DNA of 64,000 nt from Camarhynchus parvulus. Its lineage: Eukaryota > Chordata > Aves > Passeriformes > Thraupidae. Both the position numbers and the translations under genes were made by a program. The stretch spans positions 12,557,024 to 12,621,023 of the forward strand of contig NC_044576.1 of assembly GCF_901933205.1 (NCBI RefSeq). Direction: 5' to 3'. The notes under the pieces are model-generated. The model was not told the origin of the DNA and searched no databases. It saw only the letters and a list, made by a program, of their open reading frames with translations. This document shows, piece by piece, positions 33,501 through 48,500 of the stretch (position 1 is the first letter of the stretch; each line of letters begins with the position of its first letter).

Positions 33501-36500
33501 TGTGTGGTTAAAAAGAATATAAAATGCTAGGGTCTTAAAGAAAAACAAAACAAAAACAAAACTCCCAACAAACAGAAACTCATAGCAGTAGGCTTTCCTT
33601 TGTAATTGATTAACTGCATTGTTATTGTCATCAGTTGTTCCATCATGTACTTCTGATGTAAAGCTGGACTCTGAGCAAACTCTGTAGGTATCTGAATTTT
33701 GGTAATACTGAAAGGACAAAAAGCAGTACTAAACCCTCTCAAGGTCACAAAAGAGGTGTTCTCAAGAGGGCATTCACATTCAGTTCTATTATTTTCACCT
33801 TGAGATATTGGTATTTTTCCCCTTCTTTTAATGAAGGATGTACTGAAAATCTGACTTGTTCAATCCCTTTTCTGCTTTCTGTGGCAATCAACTTTAGGAT
33901 GCTCAGGCTGCCTATTTTCCTCTCTCTATTTAGATGTGCTGCCAGAGCTTTCCTTTGCTGTGCACAGTGCACAAGCAATCCTTGCTTTTTTTGATGGGGG
34001 AATTTAAAGTTCTGAGGCTTCTAGTTACCTTTAGGGCATATTGGGAAAGGACACTTTCTGTAAGGTGCATTGACTACTTTTGGTTAAGGGTCTGATTAGT
34101 TTGCCTCAAGGCTTTAACCCTGCTTTCCTCCCTGGTGAATAACCCAAGGCTGACTTAATATAGACTGCAGACATGAACTTTGAGAGACATGTAGTGAGAT
34201 ATTTTTCTGAACCGCTGCCCTTGAAAATGTGTAGGCCAGCACTTTAAGGTATGCTATATTTCAGATATATTCATTTGTTATCCTGGTTCATGAACTTTTC
34301 CTATTTTCCTGGCACCTTTGAGGCACTCAGGAGTATTTCAGGGGCTGCACTGCTGCAAGCATCAGAGCAGTGTTTTGGCTGAAAAGAACATTCCTTGATA
34401 ACACAGAGTAGTAGTTTCAGATCCTAGGGTCAGAGGTATTTTCTGCCTCAGAATTTTAGGACTTGGTAGGATATCAGGAGCATGGGTATTAATATGAAAA
34501 TCAGTAAAAACACAAGAAAAACTTGTCTGTCAAGGCTGGTGGCAGTCCTGTTCTGTACAACAATGTTTGGCTGAAACCTGTGTGTAGTGTGTGCTGGACT
34601 GGAAGGAAACACAGTGTAAATGCTGAGCTGTTTTTCTATCCCTGGCTGAGCTGATCTTCAGTGATATGCTGTGCATACATGACTTGCATAAAATTTAATT
34701 TGTCAGGGAGTACCTCATTATATTGTCTAGAATGTCAAATCTCAATTTAATTTTAGAGCCAACTATAGCAAATTTCTTCAGTGCTGCAAAATGCCAGGTT
34801 GTTAGTGTGGTTTTGATACTGAACTTGTCTTTTGGGGCCTGTGATTTCCTCCATACCAGTGATAAGCAGAAGGTAAAGGCAGACTGGGAGAGCTGGAAGG
34901 ATTGCAGTGGCTATTGCTTGGCTGCAGTAATGAGCACTTTACACTGTGCACTCTCTTGTAAGGAATTTCAGGGTGCTACTCTGAAAAGTTCTTTTTCTTC
35001 TTTTGCAGCTTTGCATTGCAACAATACAGTCTGGAGTTGGTTGGTTTTGCCCTGTATCTCTTTAGCTTTCTCATGGGCACATGAGCCAGATCCTGAGGGT
35101 TGTAGTAGCTGATGGAGGAAATCCACATGAAGAGTTCTATGCATTCATCTCATCAGTTGCATTGTATGTGTACATTTGTGCATGGAAATTTTTAATACAT
35201 GCTTTATTTAATGAGAAATACTTTTAAAAAAATATATGTATTGAAAGGAGATAAGATTTTTTTAAAGACTAGTTTTGCCCTATCAAAATATTTTGACTTG
35301 TTCCTACAGTGCACCCCTAAACTAAGCTGTGCTGAAGTGTGGTTGCATACATTTTTGTTACTGTGCAAGACACAAAATGCACAGCAATAGCTAAAGCCAT
35401 TTTATTGCACATTGTAGTGAAAGAATAGCTTTTGAGAGATAATAAATATTCAGCATAATTCCCTGGTCTTATGACAGTAAGAGGAGGTGAATTTGGATCA
35501 CTGAGGCTGTAGGATTTCTGACCTTATGGATTAGATCATGAGGCCTTGGCCTTGATTTAATTCTAAGTAGTGCCTAATGTAGATATTGTCTGCGTTTTAT
35601 ATGATCTGTTTCAGAAAAATAACCAAAAGTGTGCTTCATTTGCTTGATTTCAACAGAACATTGTTAGCTTATGGAGTGGAATCTCATTTGGCTGGCTAAT
35701 CTCTGTTCTCGATTTTCTGCTGTCCTCATGTGTTTTTCAGTTCACATGTTGTGTGTTGTGAAGACAGGCTTCTCAGCTTTCCCACTGAGTACTCAGTGTC
35801 TGTTCATGATGGTTGTGGTAGAGGACCTGTTTTCTCTGTTGCCTATATGCTTTGTGGAAGATAAACATATAAGAAAGAGCCTAATAGGACAAATAACTCT
35901 TAAGAGAGATCCTTATGTTAAGCACAGGTTCTTCAGTGGGAGTCAAAAGTTATAATTACCTAAAACAGGAATTTCTGATGTTCATGTTACAAACTTATTT
36001 TGGTTAATGAAGTTTTTCTGAGCATTTATAAATAAAGCTAATACATGTTGTGACATGTTGGAAAGGGGAAACGAATCGTCTGTGTCTGATGATTGGATTG
36101 CAGGGTACACCAGGGGCTAGGCATTTCCTGAAAGGTTTTTTGAAAGTCCTTGAAGAAATAAAACTTCTCTTGAGTTCTCTTATTAAAGTACAGAAGTGAA
36201 TTATGGAAGTTAGCCTTTCTGCTCCAGCAGTTTTTTCATGTTGTGTGGGTGTTTTAATAAGTGCATCTTAAATACGTGTATCTGCAGCATTCTGAATGTA
36301 AAATCTGGGTTTGCCAAAGTGTTTATTCCTATCACAGATCTTGCTGAACTTACAGGGGTTTTTTCCTTCTTTTTTAAAACACTTCAAAGAAAATGCTTTG
36401 TGGTGCTTTTTTGTCTTAATTTTATACCAGCCTTGAGAAATTTTCAGACTTCTTTCTAAACAGGAATTGCCCAAAGGCTAGTTTTCAGTAAGCATAGACT

Positions 36501-39500
36501 AGTTATCATAATGAAAACAATGAAATACATATAGTTCTCCCTGTAATTTTTTCAGATCAAGATTAGGATTTAAATAAAGTAACATGGAGTCTTAGAAAGT
36601 TTAATTCTGTACACGCTACAAGATATAGTGTGTATCTGCATTTTTGACTGGAAGAGGCATCATGGGGAAATGATGCCATTCTGAGTCTTCCAAACAGGTC
36701 TAGGGCTGTGTTCATTAAGAGCTTCATTAAGAGTGAACCTGCTAGTGCTTAAGTTAAAAATGCTCGTTTCATCTCATCATAAAAAATGATTTCAGCTTCA
36801 AGTAATGCTCTTTAAAAATGGCACTTCAGAGAGAAGCTTTTTTTGCCAGCTGCCTTCTGATGGTTTTTTTCAGCCGTTTTCTGGATGTCTAAGCTGAACA
36901 TCCAGCATTACTGATGGTAATTGCTCTGCATTAGTTTCCTAGTGCAAAAGTAAAGAAGGAACATCATGTAGCTAAGTGTGAGAATATTGGTCATGGAATG
37001 ATCATCTCTGAAGAACTTCACTGCTGTGGAGAAGAGGGAAAGGATGTGTGTTCAGAGCAGGATGTGAATAATACATTGTTAATGAAGCATGAGGCAACTG
37101 ATCACAAGGACTGCTTTAATGATAGAAATCAGGTCGAGTTCTCTAAGGGAGAAAAAAATATATAGTGGGAAAGTTTATGTGCTTGCTTAAGCCCTGAATT
37201 TGTTGGCAGACCTAAGTGACCTTTGATGGGCTCAGGCTGGGTGGGATTTAAGTGTTTTCAACTTGCCTTGCAAATCAGGTGTTTTGTGAGCTTGGGGGTC
37301 AGAGGAGAGTGCATCAGCCAGCCTGGGCTCAGGGTCTCAGCTTTGTGGCAGGGATGGAGTGATGATGATCTTTCTAGGGATTCAGGGCTGAGATGCGGAG
37401 AAGGTGGCTGAGAGAAGTGAGAGCAAACTTGCTGAACTTTCTCTGCTGTGATGGCTGTGAGCTTTTCCTGGGTGCTTTGTTACGAAGTCAGTTAAAATAG
37501 TTGAGATCATCCTCACTAAAGGTTAGAGTTTGCACAAAGAGTTCCTTGCCACACATAATAAATGTTTAAAGCAGCTTTTTGCTCACCACTGCTGTTATAG
37601 TTGCCACTCTAGTGAAGTACATCTGGTTTTGACATACCATTTTGAACATAAAGATCAGGATATTTGTTGTTCAGGTCTTTGGCATGGTCATATACTCAGT
37701 GATCCATAATTAAAAACGTGCATGAATACCCTTAATTCTTCTGTTCTTACATGTGTCACTTCATGACCCTAGAGGTAAGAGTTGGAGTCTGAACGTTTTA
37801 CCATTACATCCATCTATTTTATGATTCCTTTCTCAATTCCTGTGTATAACTCCTCAAGAAAGCCCTTTGCAGTGCATAGGAGGTGTAGATGATTTCCCAG
37901 CTTGGATGGGATAACTGTGGTAAAATGGTTAATGCAAATTTAATCTTTGCTGCTGCTTTCAGATAAGTAAATGGTTCATGTATTATGGTGGGATGTGAAT
38001 TCTCTTCATTATGTGAAGATAAAATATTCTTTTTTTGCTATACTTAAATGCTACTTGCGCATCTTAAATGGAAACTTAATAACATTTGAAATGTGCAATC
38101 TTACTACTGTTTTCGGACACTAAGCAGAAACTATTTGTAGGCTTGTGATTAGCGGAAAATGCCAAACTATAGGTCTTGTGCCTTGCTATTGGATATTCCT
38201 CTTCAATACTCTTGCTATAAGAAACTACAGAATGGTAGTTGAGTTCTAGTTGCTATACCATGTTTAGATGTAGGATTACAAAATTCATGTGAAAAGTTGA
38301 TGCTTAGATGATTGTTTGATGGATCATGGTATTGCTGACTCTCATCTCAAAATTGGTAACAGCTGTGAATTTCCATGAATGCCTGGGTTTAGTGCCATTA
38401 ATGAGTTGAAGGCTTGTGGAGAGGTTTCCATCATTTGGAGGAAATAAGATGTGCATCCAGACACCATGGCAGAGCAGAACACTTATCACAAAAACAGAAA
38501 TGATGTGCCAAGGTACAACTTGAACCTTTTTTTGTGGTTTTTTTTTTTTTTTTAGAATTTATGGTCAAAATCATCTTTTTTCTACAGTGCCTCTCACTTT
38601 ACAGGTTCAGAATGGTGGTAAAATAGAGTTTTACAGTTGGACAGGTTTGAAGCAGAGAAGGGAGGAGTTGATCCTGAAGGGTAGAAATTAAGCTGGGAGT
38701 GCAATACCTTCTCCAGTGCTTTGTGAGACGTGCAGCCTGCAGAAATGAGAGTGCAGCTGTAGTTTTTTTTCCAAGTTAGTGCCTTAAAGTAGATGATGCA
38801 AGCCTAAGCTAATATAAAAGTGCTGTGAGTATATCACGGTAGCTGTGTCTTCCTGGCATATTTTGATAAAAATAGCCTACCAAATACAAAGTAGAAATAC
38901 AGGAAAGCCTGTAACCTCTCCCAGTGGCTTACTGCTGATGGACTTTGTAATTACATCTGTCTATCTCCATCTGTACCCTGCTTGGCTAGAGGCTGGATTT
39001 AAGGTTAATTGTATGATGGAGGATCCTGGCTTAAAGCTATATCTTAATTAGAATTCACAATCCTCTTTACATAAAAATATCTGAAAACTCTTTTTAAAAA
39101 ACCACTGATTATAGGGACAAAGGAAAAGATTTTGATATTTCTTTTTTCATAATTTGTGAATAACTTAAGTATATATAAATATATTCCTATGCCATCTGGT
39201 TTATTTCTCTCTTCATCTTACTCTTGGCTTCTGTCATCTTGCTTACTGCTCTTTGGCTTTTTAATTAAAGGAAAAAGCAGTAGAAATTACTTCTGTGATC
39301 ACAGTAACATTTCAAAGGTTACTGAATGCTATGAAAAATAGTGCTGTTCTGTGTTTTGAGATTTACTGCTGTTGAACATAGCTCTGACATGAACACACTA
39401 AATCCCTTTGACTTGGGTGTATACTATTCTAATTAGTGTAATTAATCAAATTTTATTCTGTAAAATAGAATGTTTTTCAGAAATATATGGTTCAGTTCTT

Positions 39501-42500
39501 GGACTACCATACAGAGATTGAACTATCCTTGGTAAGGTTGTTAGATTTAACTGTTATGTTCTGGTGGTGTCCTGACTGAAATAGATCTGTTCCTAAAAGT
39601 TGTGGTTTGGAAGTATTTAATTAAATGTGCAGGAATTAACGATTACAACATTCTGAGAGCTCTCAGGATGCAGTTTGGTGAAAACAGAGAAAATTCTGTC
39701 TGTTTCAATGAGTTGTGTAAGAGAAAAACTAGGAAAAGACACGTTTATGTTTCATTTTGATTAATTTCATGTCAAGTGTTACAATGTAACTTTGGTGTGG
39801 GGTATTTTTGTTTGTTTTGTTTGCTTCTTTTTTTTTCAACTTGTAGAAACAGTCATTTGGTCCCTAGAGATTTTTCTTCAGCTGAAGTGAGTTTCTATAA
39901 GCTAACCTCTTAAGTCTTAAAAAAAAAAGAGGGGGAAGAAAAAAAAAGGAGGAAGTTCTCTAAAGACCTTCCTTAAGCAGCATCACTTGAAAAATTCAGT
40001 TTAATGAGGTGCATAAGCCTTTGCTCCTCTTTAGCAAGGGAACGCTTTGTCTCTTGGGTTGTATTCAGATATTGCTGCTTGCATGAGTTAAGATGATTAA
40101 GTATGACCCTAATGTTGTTAAACCAGTGCCTGAGTTCCTGATATGATAATTTGCAAACAAAATTTGCTTTCTCATAGTGTCAGTTGCATTCCAGTTTGGC
40201 AGCATTTGGAAGTTAAATGCCCTGGCTTGGTGATTCCTTGCTGCTGTTGGATATCATCTTAAATGGGAAAGGAGATGCTGGACTGAAGCAAAAGCACAAA
40301 GATATTTTTTCAAACCTCAGGATTTCAGTGGTTTTTTAAAAACTTTTTTTAAAGCACCTGAATCATGGGATAATAACTTTTAAGATCCTTTAAAAATTGG
40401 GAAAATTGAATTATTTTTTACCCCATACATAATGTATTTTGAAAATACAAAAATACACAGATTTGTGTACTGATTGTTGTCAATGTGAATCCCAAGTACA
40501 GGATTGCTTGAAGGTTTGCTACAAGGCTGTGTAACTGTTCAGAGTACCTGACTCAAACTCATCTCTGATTAGCAAGTGATCTTTTTTGGCTCAACTGCTG
40601 AAGCCATACTGAGAGTGAAGAAGGAAAGCATTTGTTCTGATATTTTTATTACTGCTTCATCTAGGAACTTTTCATCTTTATGTGATGTTTCATGATAAAA
40701 TGACTGGCATGGGATAGAGGTGTTGTCTTCGCCCAATATTTCTTGCTTCTGTCTGTATTAGTTTAGCATGCACATTTGGAACTGGTGGTTAAATGAAGAG
40801 AGTTGTGTCTTGGGGAGAAGCAAAACTGAGAGGAGAAATAGTCCTGTGACAGCACCATGGGATTGAGGTGGTGAGAAAGGCAGTGCAGTGTGGTGGGATA
40901 GATGGTGTTAATGCTGCTGGTGTCCTCAGCAGAGGACAAAGCACAGCTGGGTTTCTGTGTAAGGAAGTATCTCTTGAGTTTATGTTTGTACCATGTATAC
41001 AGAACTGACAAGCCTTAGTTTGTGCTGGCGTGTTGTACCTTATTGCTGTGCCTTAGTGTCTGGCAATAGGGTGTGATTGTTGTCCTTGCTAATTACTCTG
41101 CAGCTGTTCCCTCCTTCCCTCGTCAGAGTCTTGGTTAATTTGGTTACATGGTTCTTTAAGAGAAGGTAATGCAGTATTTTTGCAAACTAAAATTGCTACA
41201 CATATGTTTAAGTTACTTAGCTCATCTCAGGATTTGCACTTTATTTTTGGAGTAAACTTTATGCAGGAAAAAAAAGAATAAAGCAGCGTTGCAGTCCCTT
41301 GCCTAGATCTGGGGTCAGCCCGAAGGCTGGTTGCGCAAAGCCAGTAATACTGCTTTATAAAGGGGTTGTACCGCAGCGCTAAAATTCATCCGTGAGTGAC
41401 CTCTTGGAACTCTGTAACTCTACACCCACACATCCTAGTTGTCTGCTTAGGTCACAGCCAGCCTTTGATGTCCCACAGACCACGGTAGGGTACTGGGCCA
41501 ACTGGTTCAGCTGCCGCCTGCCGCTGCCGTGGAACAAGAGCCCTTTGTTGTGCCCGGGCTGCGGCGCTGCGCGGGGACCGAGCCGCGACTGCCCTGCCAC
41601 GGCCGGCACAAAGGCCAGGCAGTGTTTGCAGGGTGCTCTGTTTGGCTCTGGCCGGGAAGGTGTCTGCTCCGTGCTCTGTGCACGGCTTGTAGTGCCTCAA
41701 ATATGGCAGTAGTTTCTGGGTGAGTTAGCAGACTTCCCAGTTCGTGTTATTGCAGGAAATCTGCTTACACTTAAGTTTATACCAGTGGAGTTTCTTGTAA
41801 AAGCTTACTAGAAAGTGGTTTGGGTTTCTTTGTTAGTTAGTTGGGTTGGGGTTTTTGTTGTTTGATTGGGTTATTTTGGAAGGTTTTGTGGGTTTTTTTG
41901 TTTGTGGTTTTTGCTGTTGTTTTGGTTTTGTTTTGGTTTTTTTTCCTACTGCTTCTCTTCAGCCACTTTTGGACAAAGGCTTCTACTCATCTATAGTTAA
42001 AACTAATGCTGGAATGTCTTCTCCAGACCTGTGTTGATAAATGTTCTGGTATCAAGAATAAAATTTTAAACAGAAAAATGTTGATATATGCACACTGTCT
42101 CGTGATTCCAAGTATTGGAAAACCAAAACTCTGAGTGATTACAGAGATGTTGCTTTAAATGAATATTACCATGCCAGGATGCGCATGAAGTATTTTGAAC
42201 CTGTATCTAAACTGATTGGCATGCAGACATGAATTTGTATTTTGTTTATTCAGATACTGCTCTTAGGATTGTTAGTGCTGATTTTATAACTTCTTGCCAC
42301 TTTTATATAAATTCATTCTGAAGCTTGACTAGCAGTGTTCCAGTAATTCTTGGTTGTTGAGCATACAGAACTATAATTTCTTCAGGCCCCCCACACCACA
42401 GCATAAACTTATGTTTTTAAATCACAGGGACTGAGCTCAATTGTTTATCATAGTCATAGAGTATATGTTGGTACATATACAGTGCTTGGCAAAAGTAATA

Positions 42501-45500
42501 TGCTTGCTTGTAGTAATGCTTCCTGTGTACTTTTTTTCGTAGTTTCTTATTCCAACTTTTTGTTTTCCAGCTTGCATTAACTTAAGCTTAAGGCTTATTT
42601 CATGTTATGAACTTGCTTGCTGATCTCATTCATCCTGAAAGCAATGCTGAAGAGGGCAACCAATATAATTATAGCTATAACATAGTAGAAATAAGGAAAA
42701 TTAAGTGTTATGCAGGCAGCACCTGAAGCCAGGTGATAATGACCATGGTTATTAAGCAAACTTGTCTGTCTTTAATCAGAGACTTGTTTGTGGAACACGG
42801 ACTTGATGAGGAAGACAATAACAACGTGATAATGACAAAGCTTAGCTGGGTTGGGAGGATTTGGGAGCAGCATATATGAGATACTGTCTGTACAATCAAC
42901 CTGTAATCTTTGGAGTTGAGAAGGAAGATGAGTTGGAAGAGAGCAGAAGCAGAAATGCATTACTGTAAAGCTTCACTGAAAGGTATGGGAAAGTTGAGTG
43001 GTTGCATTGGTGTTGAGTATCTTTATGGGCTCTTTGTTAGTATTCCTCTGGCTTTCTGCTTGGTTTTGGAAAGGAAATGGTTAAAGGTTGTGAAAAATTT
43101 GGAGTAATGTTTCTTTTTTCCTTTTATAATTCCTTTATGTTACTCTTCTCCTTTTCTGAAGGATTTGATTTTTCATAGCATTGATCTATGGTTAGATGAA
43201 CAGTGAATACGTTTATTTCAGCCATTCTTTTGAGTAAGTTGGCTGTAAAATACAGCTAATTGCTGTTTACAAGCAGAAACTAATGGAAATAAATCGCCAA
43301 AATTCCTTTAAAGAAGGAAAAATATTTTGACTGAGAAATCAAAATCGAATATTCAATACAGCTTTTGCTTTATAAGGTTCATGCTAAGAATTGTGCAGCA
43401 TGAAGTGAAACATTATGTGGTCAAAATCAGAGTATTTTAGTGGTTTGGTTGTGGTAGTTTCAAAACCTACTTCCCTCTTTCAGTGTTCAGCAGCATGGAA
43501 GGTCCTTCAGCTGAAGTCCCAACAACCTGGGCTTCCTGTGTTTGTGGGGAGACTGATTAAAAGCAAAATGTGGGGGAAGAGAATTATTTTTTTGCCTTCC
43601 AAGACAAATATTTGTGTCTTTGTTATGTCCATCCCAACCCAGGATGTATGTTCTGTAGCCATATATGTGCTGTGAGGTAATTTCTCCTTGACCCACGTTA
43701 CCTTCTTAGTTTTGTATAGAACCTGGAGCCAGTTGGATAGCTTTTCAGGTCTTATGTGGGTTCTCAGGCAGTCAGCCTTTCTAGAGACAAACTAAGGGAT
43801 TTTTGGTAACAGGTTGCCAGTAGCTAAAATGGCATGTCAAAAAAATTTCAAGCCCGTCATTGGTCTGCATGTGTCATATAGAATTTGATAGAAGGGAAGG
43901 GTCCTTGTGTGATGTTCAAGTCATGAGTGTGCAAGTGTGATATATATCAATTTTTACCTTCTTCCATTTATAATCATGTATAGAGGATATAGTCTTACCA
44001 GCAGGTGAGGCTGGAAAATGGAAGCATTGCAAACCTGACTTGGACATCAGGGTTTTCTGCAAGTGACTTGTATGTGAACAGAGGTTTTGGGAGTCACTGT
44101 ACTCAGACACGGTATTTTCATTTCTGTATCATCATTCCCACACACTCTATTATTTTATTCCTTGTCTTAAAATCTTCTGGAACTTCTCCTGGAAATCCCA
44201 TGGGAGAGTTTGTATTGGCAGTGTATGTAAGGAAGTCTTGAGCTGGCAGCTGCGGAATCAGGTGGAAGTTGCTGTGTTTTGGACATTCTGCAGCCTATAT
44301 TTTAGATGAAGTGAGTGCCATAGCTTTTGCTGTAAAAGTTTATTGGCACAATGTTGGTTCTGCCCCGTTTGTGTCAAATGGGGCATGGCTGAAATCAATT
44401 CTGTAGCTTTCCTGGCTCTTCTTGAAGACCTGGTGTACTGAAGGCTGCAGTTCAGAGCTGTTGTTTTTTTAAATGAAACTGTCATTCATAATTGAACCTA
44501 TTTTTTAAAAAATACATTTAATTAGAAGAGTGAGATGTGTAGTTGTTGTTGAAACATTTTCCGGAGTTTTTTGTACCCGTATATACACACACAGGTTCCT
44601 AGACATATCTGTAATGTACACCACTGCAAGACATTCTGACAAACGACATTATGCTTTTAGTGGTTGTATGAAGCTGAAATATTACCCATTCTCAGTTCTT
44701 TAACTGGTGCAGTAATTACAGTAGTATTTCAGTTGTGAGAACGGATTTCAAAATGAGCAAATTGCAATCAAGTAACAAGGTTCAAAGTTTTGGAAACATG
44801 AGTAGCATTTCATCCTGCATATTAGCTTCTTATTCCACACCAAAAAAAAAAGTCCCTGAGGATGAAAATAAGCATTAGATGGTGCACAGCAGTTGTCTTC
44901 TGCTGGTGCTGTGCCGAGGCTTGGCTTTTGACGAGGCTATGTCTCCTGCAAGTTATAAAGAGATCTTCTGTCTGTTTTGATGACAAGTAAACAGAATGGG
45001 GATCTCTGTCACCTTGGTGTGAAGACTGAGATTTGAGGTCAGCAGCTTTTCCAGTCTGCAGGGAAATGCAGGGATAGAGATAACGTGCCTTTACTGTTTG
45101 CTTCACTGACACAGAACTTAATTTATGTGAGACATAGAATTTATGTGCGAAGTAAATTCTTTCTTTTGCTGTGCTTCACATTAAAGCATTTTTTGTTTGA
45201 GCAGAAACAGGAATATCGAGACAAATGAGCATTGGCTCCAGCTGTAGATCAGGTTTCTCCAGGTTCTCAATTCTGTCCCTTTGTCCAGCAGTTTAAAAGC
45301 ACTCTTCAGCATCCCTCTCAGAAAATTTTTGCAACATTCCTCTTTAGTGTTTCCATTCAGACAATAAGCAGAATTTTATTGGCCTGCCTTTTTTAACAAC
45401 CACAATACTGCCATACTGGAGCTTCTGTCTTGGTAATAAGATGGGTTGTATCATTCTAGTTTTTCTTGTGTGTACAAGCCATGCTGACAGATATTCTGCT

Positions 45501-48500
45501 GTTCACAACTAAATGCAGGAGAGAAGGAACAGGACTTCTTAAAACAAAAGTTGTGGTTTGTTGTTTAGGGTTTCTGGGTCATGAATCTTATTCCTCTTAA
45601 AACACACTGTTAGAGCTTTAATGTTGTTTGACTAGACCCATGGAGAACATACGCATGCTACAGGCCATTCTTTCGCTTTGAGTTTGCTGGAAGTTTTTAG
45701 TAGAAAAAAGTTGATGTGCTAGCATTAATTTTTGGTTTTCAAATTGGTGTTTTTTTGTCTAGGTGTTAACAAATTTGGCTTAATACCAAACTACACACAA
45801 AAAAGTTTAAAGATTTATCAAGCCTTACATGACTCTGGTTTCTGGATACTATACCTGCTTCTTGTTGTAGGTGTATGAGGTTGGGAGCTGTGTTTCAGGC
45901 TGAGCTGTCCCAAGGAGATCACAGTGGCAGGAGATCTTGTGTGCCACAACGCAGTTCAGAGTGCAGTCGAGAAAACTTCCCTACTTATCCCTCCTGCCCT
46001 TGTTCTTTGCATTATTTTTCACTTCATGCCATCTGTGCTTAGACCTTCTATTCACAGGGACACAGGAGGTGTCAAGTGCCCTGGAAGTTTGGCATAGGAA
46101 GCAAAACACTAAAGAACGTGTTAACATTGGTGTTATTCCTTGATAGGTGAACATTTCCTTTCACACCACAACATTTTGTCCTAACTTATTCCTGCTGTTA
46201 ATTAGCATGTAGTATTGTGAATATCCTATTCCCCATTCTTTTTTATCCTCTTTTTCTATGCCTGTGCCACTCACTAAAATGCAGTGGTTTATGGATAGCC
46301 ACTAGAGAACAGACTGAGCTACTATGAGTGGTTTTTGTTTCTCAGAAAGCTTTCTGGTTCCTATTAATTCTGGGAAAAATAAACAGTAATTTAACAGTTG
46401 CTAAGGTTGATTTCTGTTTTTTTTTTTCATGTTGAATATTACTGGCTAAAATGTCTGGTTGTTGAAACCCCATCTGTTATCTTTCTTATTTTCATTGTTT
46501 GTGGGTAGAACAATTCATGTATAGTCTATGGACATGGTGTGTTTTAATGAATTTTAATCTGAAATTTTAAAACCAGTAATAATGCTTTCAGTCATCACTA
46601 GATCTGTATTCATGCTCTTATAAATGTAGGCTACAGCACTTAGCCTAAGATACTGTTGATCTTGACCTCAAGTATAGAGGTTGGAATTTTTTTTAATAGG
46701 TCATAGTTTTGGGAAGGTAGACCTAAACATAATCTTGCTTCTGTGTCTTAACAGTGACATTCTTAATTATTTTTTTTTTATTTAGTTTTAAAGAAATTAA
46801 TCAGGTCACCTTATTGTTCTGTGCCAAGGCTTGCAACAGAAAATTGTTGTCATTTGTTCCAAGTGACATCTGTTTAACTCATAACACAGAAAGAACACCT
46901 TGGTAAATTGAATTAAATATGCAATCTGCCTGTCTTTGTGCACCTCTTGTTGCCAATTAAGACTTCAGTTTTTTTCTGCTTAATGAACATACATCCTTCA
47001 GATACAGTATTCTATATTAAAAAAAACCCCTAAAACCAAACCAACAGTATGGAAACGTTTTCCTTACCTCATTTCTTGAAAGGTATAAGAGATGGACCTG
47101 ATTTCTGGTTTTGAAAATAGAATACTAGATTTCTAGGTAGGAGACAGGGATGTTGATGAGGTGATGTGTGTTTTGAAAGATTATCATATATGTGTTTGGA
47201 GTCAAGGTCATGGTAAGGTGTTTCTGGCCCCATAAAAGTTGGTCTGTTTGCTTTCAGAATACAGCTTTTCATTCTCTTCCCCAAAAATACAAATCATAAG
47301 AGCTCCCTCTCCCCACAATAATGACACTTTTAATCTTTTTCATGCTAAGACAAACAAAAAATTAAAAGTAGGAAAATTATAGAGGTTGGCTTCAGTAAGA
47401 AGATCAAGAGTGTTTCTGAAAGCTGTGAAAGATGATGATGAAAAGCTAGGAGACATCTGTTTAGTACAGGGGTCAGCAGGTTCCTTAGGGCTCTGACTTC
47501 TACTACTAGGGGAGCATCTTGTGTGTTTGTTGCTTTTCATTGCCCTAATGGACCAAGAATAACTTTGCTGGTGCAGTATGGATTTCCTTATCCTGTTTCT
47601 ACTGGTTCTAGTAGTTGGTTTTTTTTTCCCATCCAGTGGAAGGGGAATGCTTCCTAAGATCCACTGTACTTTTGAAAACACAAAGCAAATTCTAGTGCCT
47701 CACTAGATGTGCCAGTAAAACATAGTGGTTGTTTTGTGTATAGTCTTTCAGTTTGAATGTTTATCTCCACAATTTCTTTGAATCATTTTGTGTCTTGTGA
47801 TCTCTTTAGCTGTCCATTATCACTGCTATTTATTTGCTGTATATTGCTTTTATTTGTATGTGCTCTTACTTTGTGTAGGTGATTAATGTGCAGTTGTGTT
47901 TCTGTGTGTGACAAAGCATCCCAATTCCCAATCTGCCAACACTTTGTTTCTGATGAGTTCTGCCCAGGGAGCACTACTTGCCAGGCAGGCATGAATCAGT
48001 GAATGATCATTTAATCTGTGCAAATACTTGTCCTCTTTTGCTCGAGCTGAGGAACTGGGGAGGTGACATTTTAAAAACACTTAAGTTGTGACTAGAATCA
48101 TCCTGCCTTGAAAACCAGATGATGCTGGTCTGCTGTGCCTAAATGTCAAGTCATTAATAATCGTGGTTAGTATTTGCACTTCTAGGGATGATTACAGGGG
48201 TTCAGCCTAAAAGTAGCAGGAGGGACATAAGTTCTGTAACCAGGCAGGGCTTGTTCTGACTTGTTCAAAACAACATACTTCCCTGCTACAGATTTTTAGT
48301 AAAGGGGTGTTGCTCATCTCTTCAAAGGGCCGTGGTAGCTCAGATAGTCAGGGTTTAGTTTTTCAAAATCTTCCTGATGGCTTATCTTTATGTGTGATAA
48401 TTGCTGTCTGATGGTGTCACCAAAGAGCACTTAAAGTTGTGCTTTTTGATGGGCCCACTTCTTAATGTAGAATGAACAGGTTCTAGATGATCTTATATAC

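Noticed and set aside
34723..35112. 129-codon plus-strand frame in DLG5 intron 1
   Set aside because: Composition is like random translation, with no domain, no supporting start context and no splice or poly(A) pattern.
48325..48360. tRNA-like A-box sequence (GTGGTAGCTCAGATAGTCAG)
   Set aside because: No B-box (GGTTCGANNCC) follows at the right distance and no cloverleaf can be drawn.
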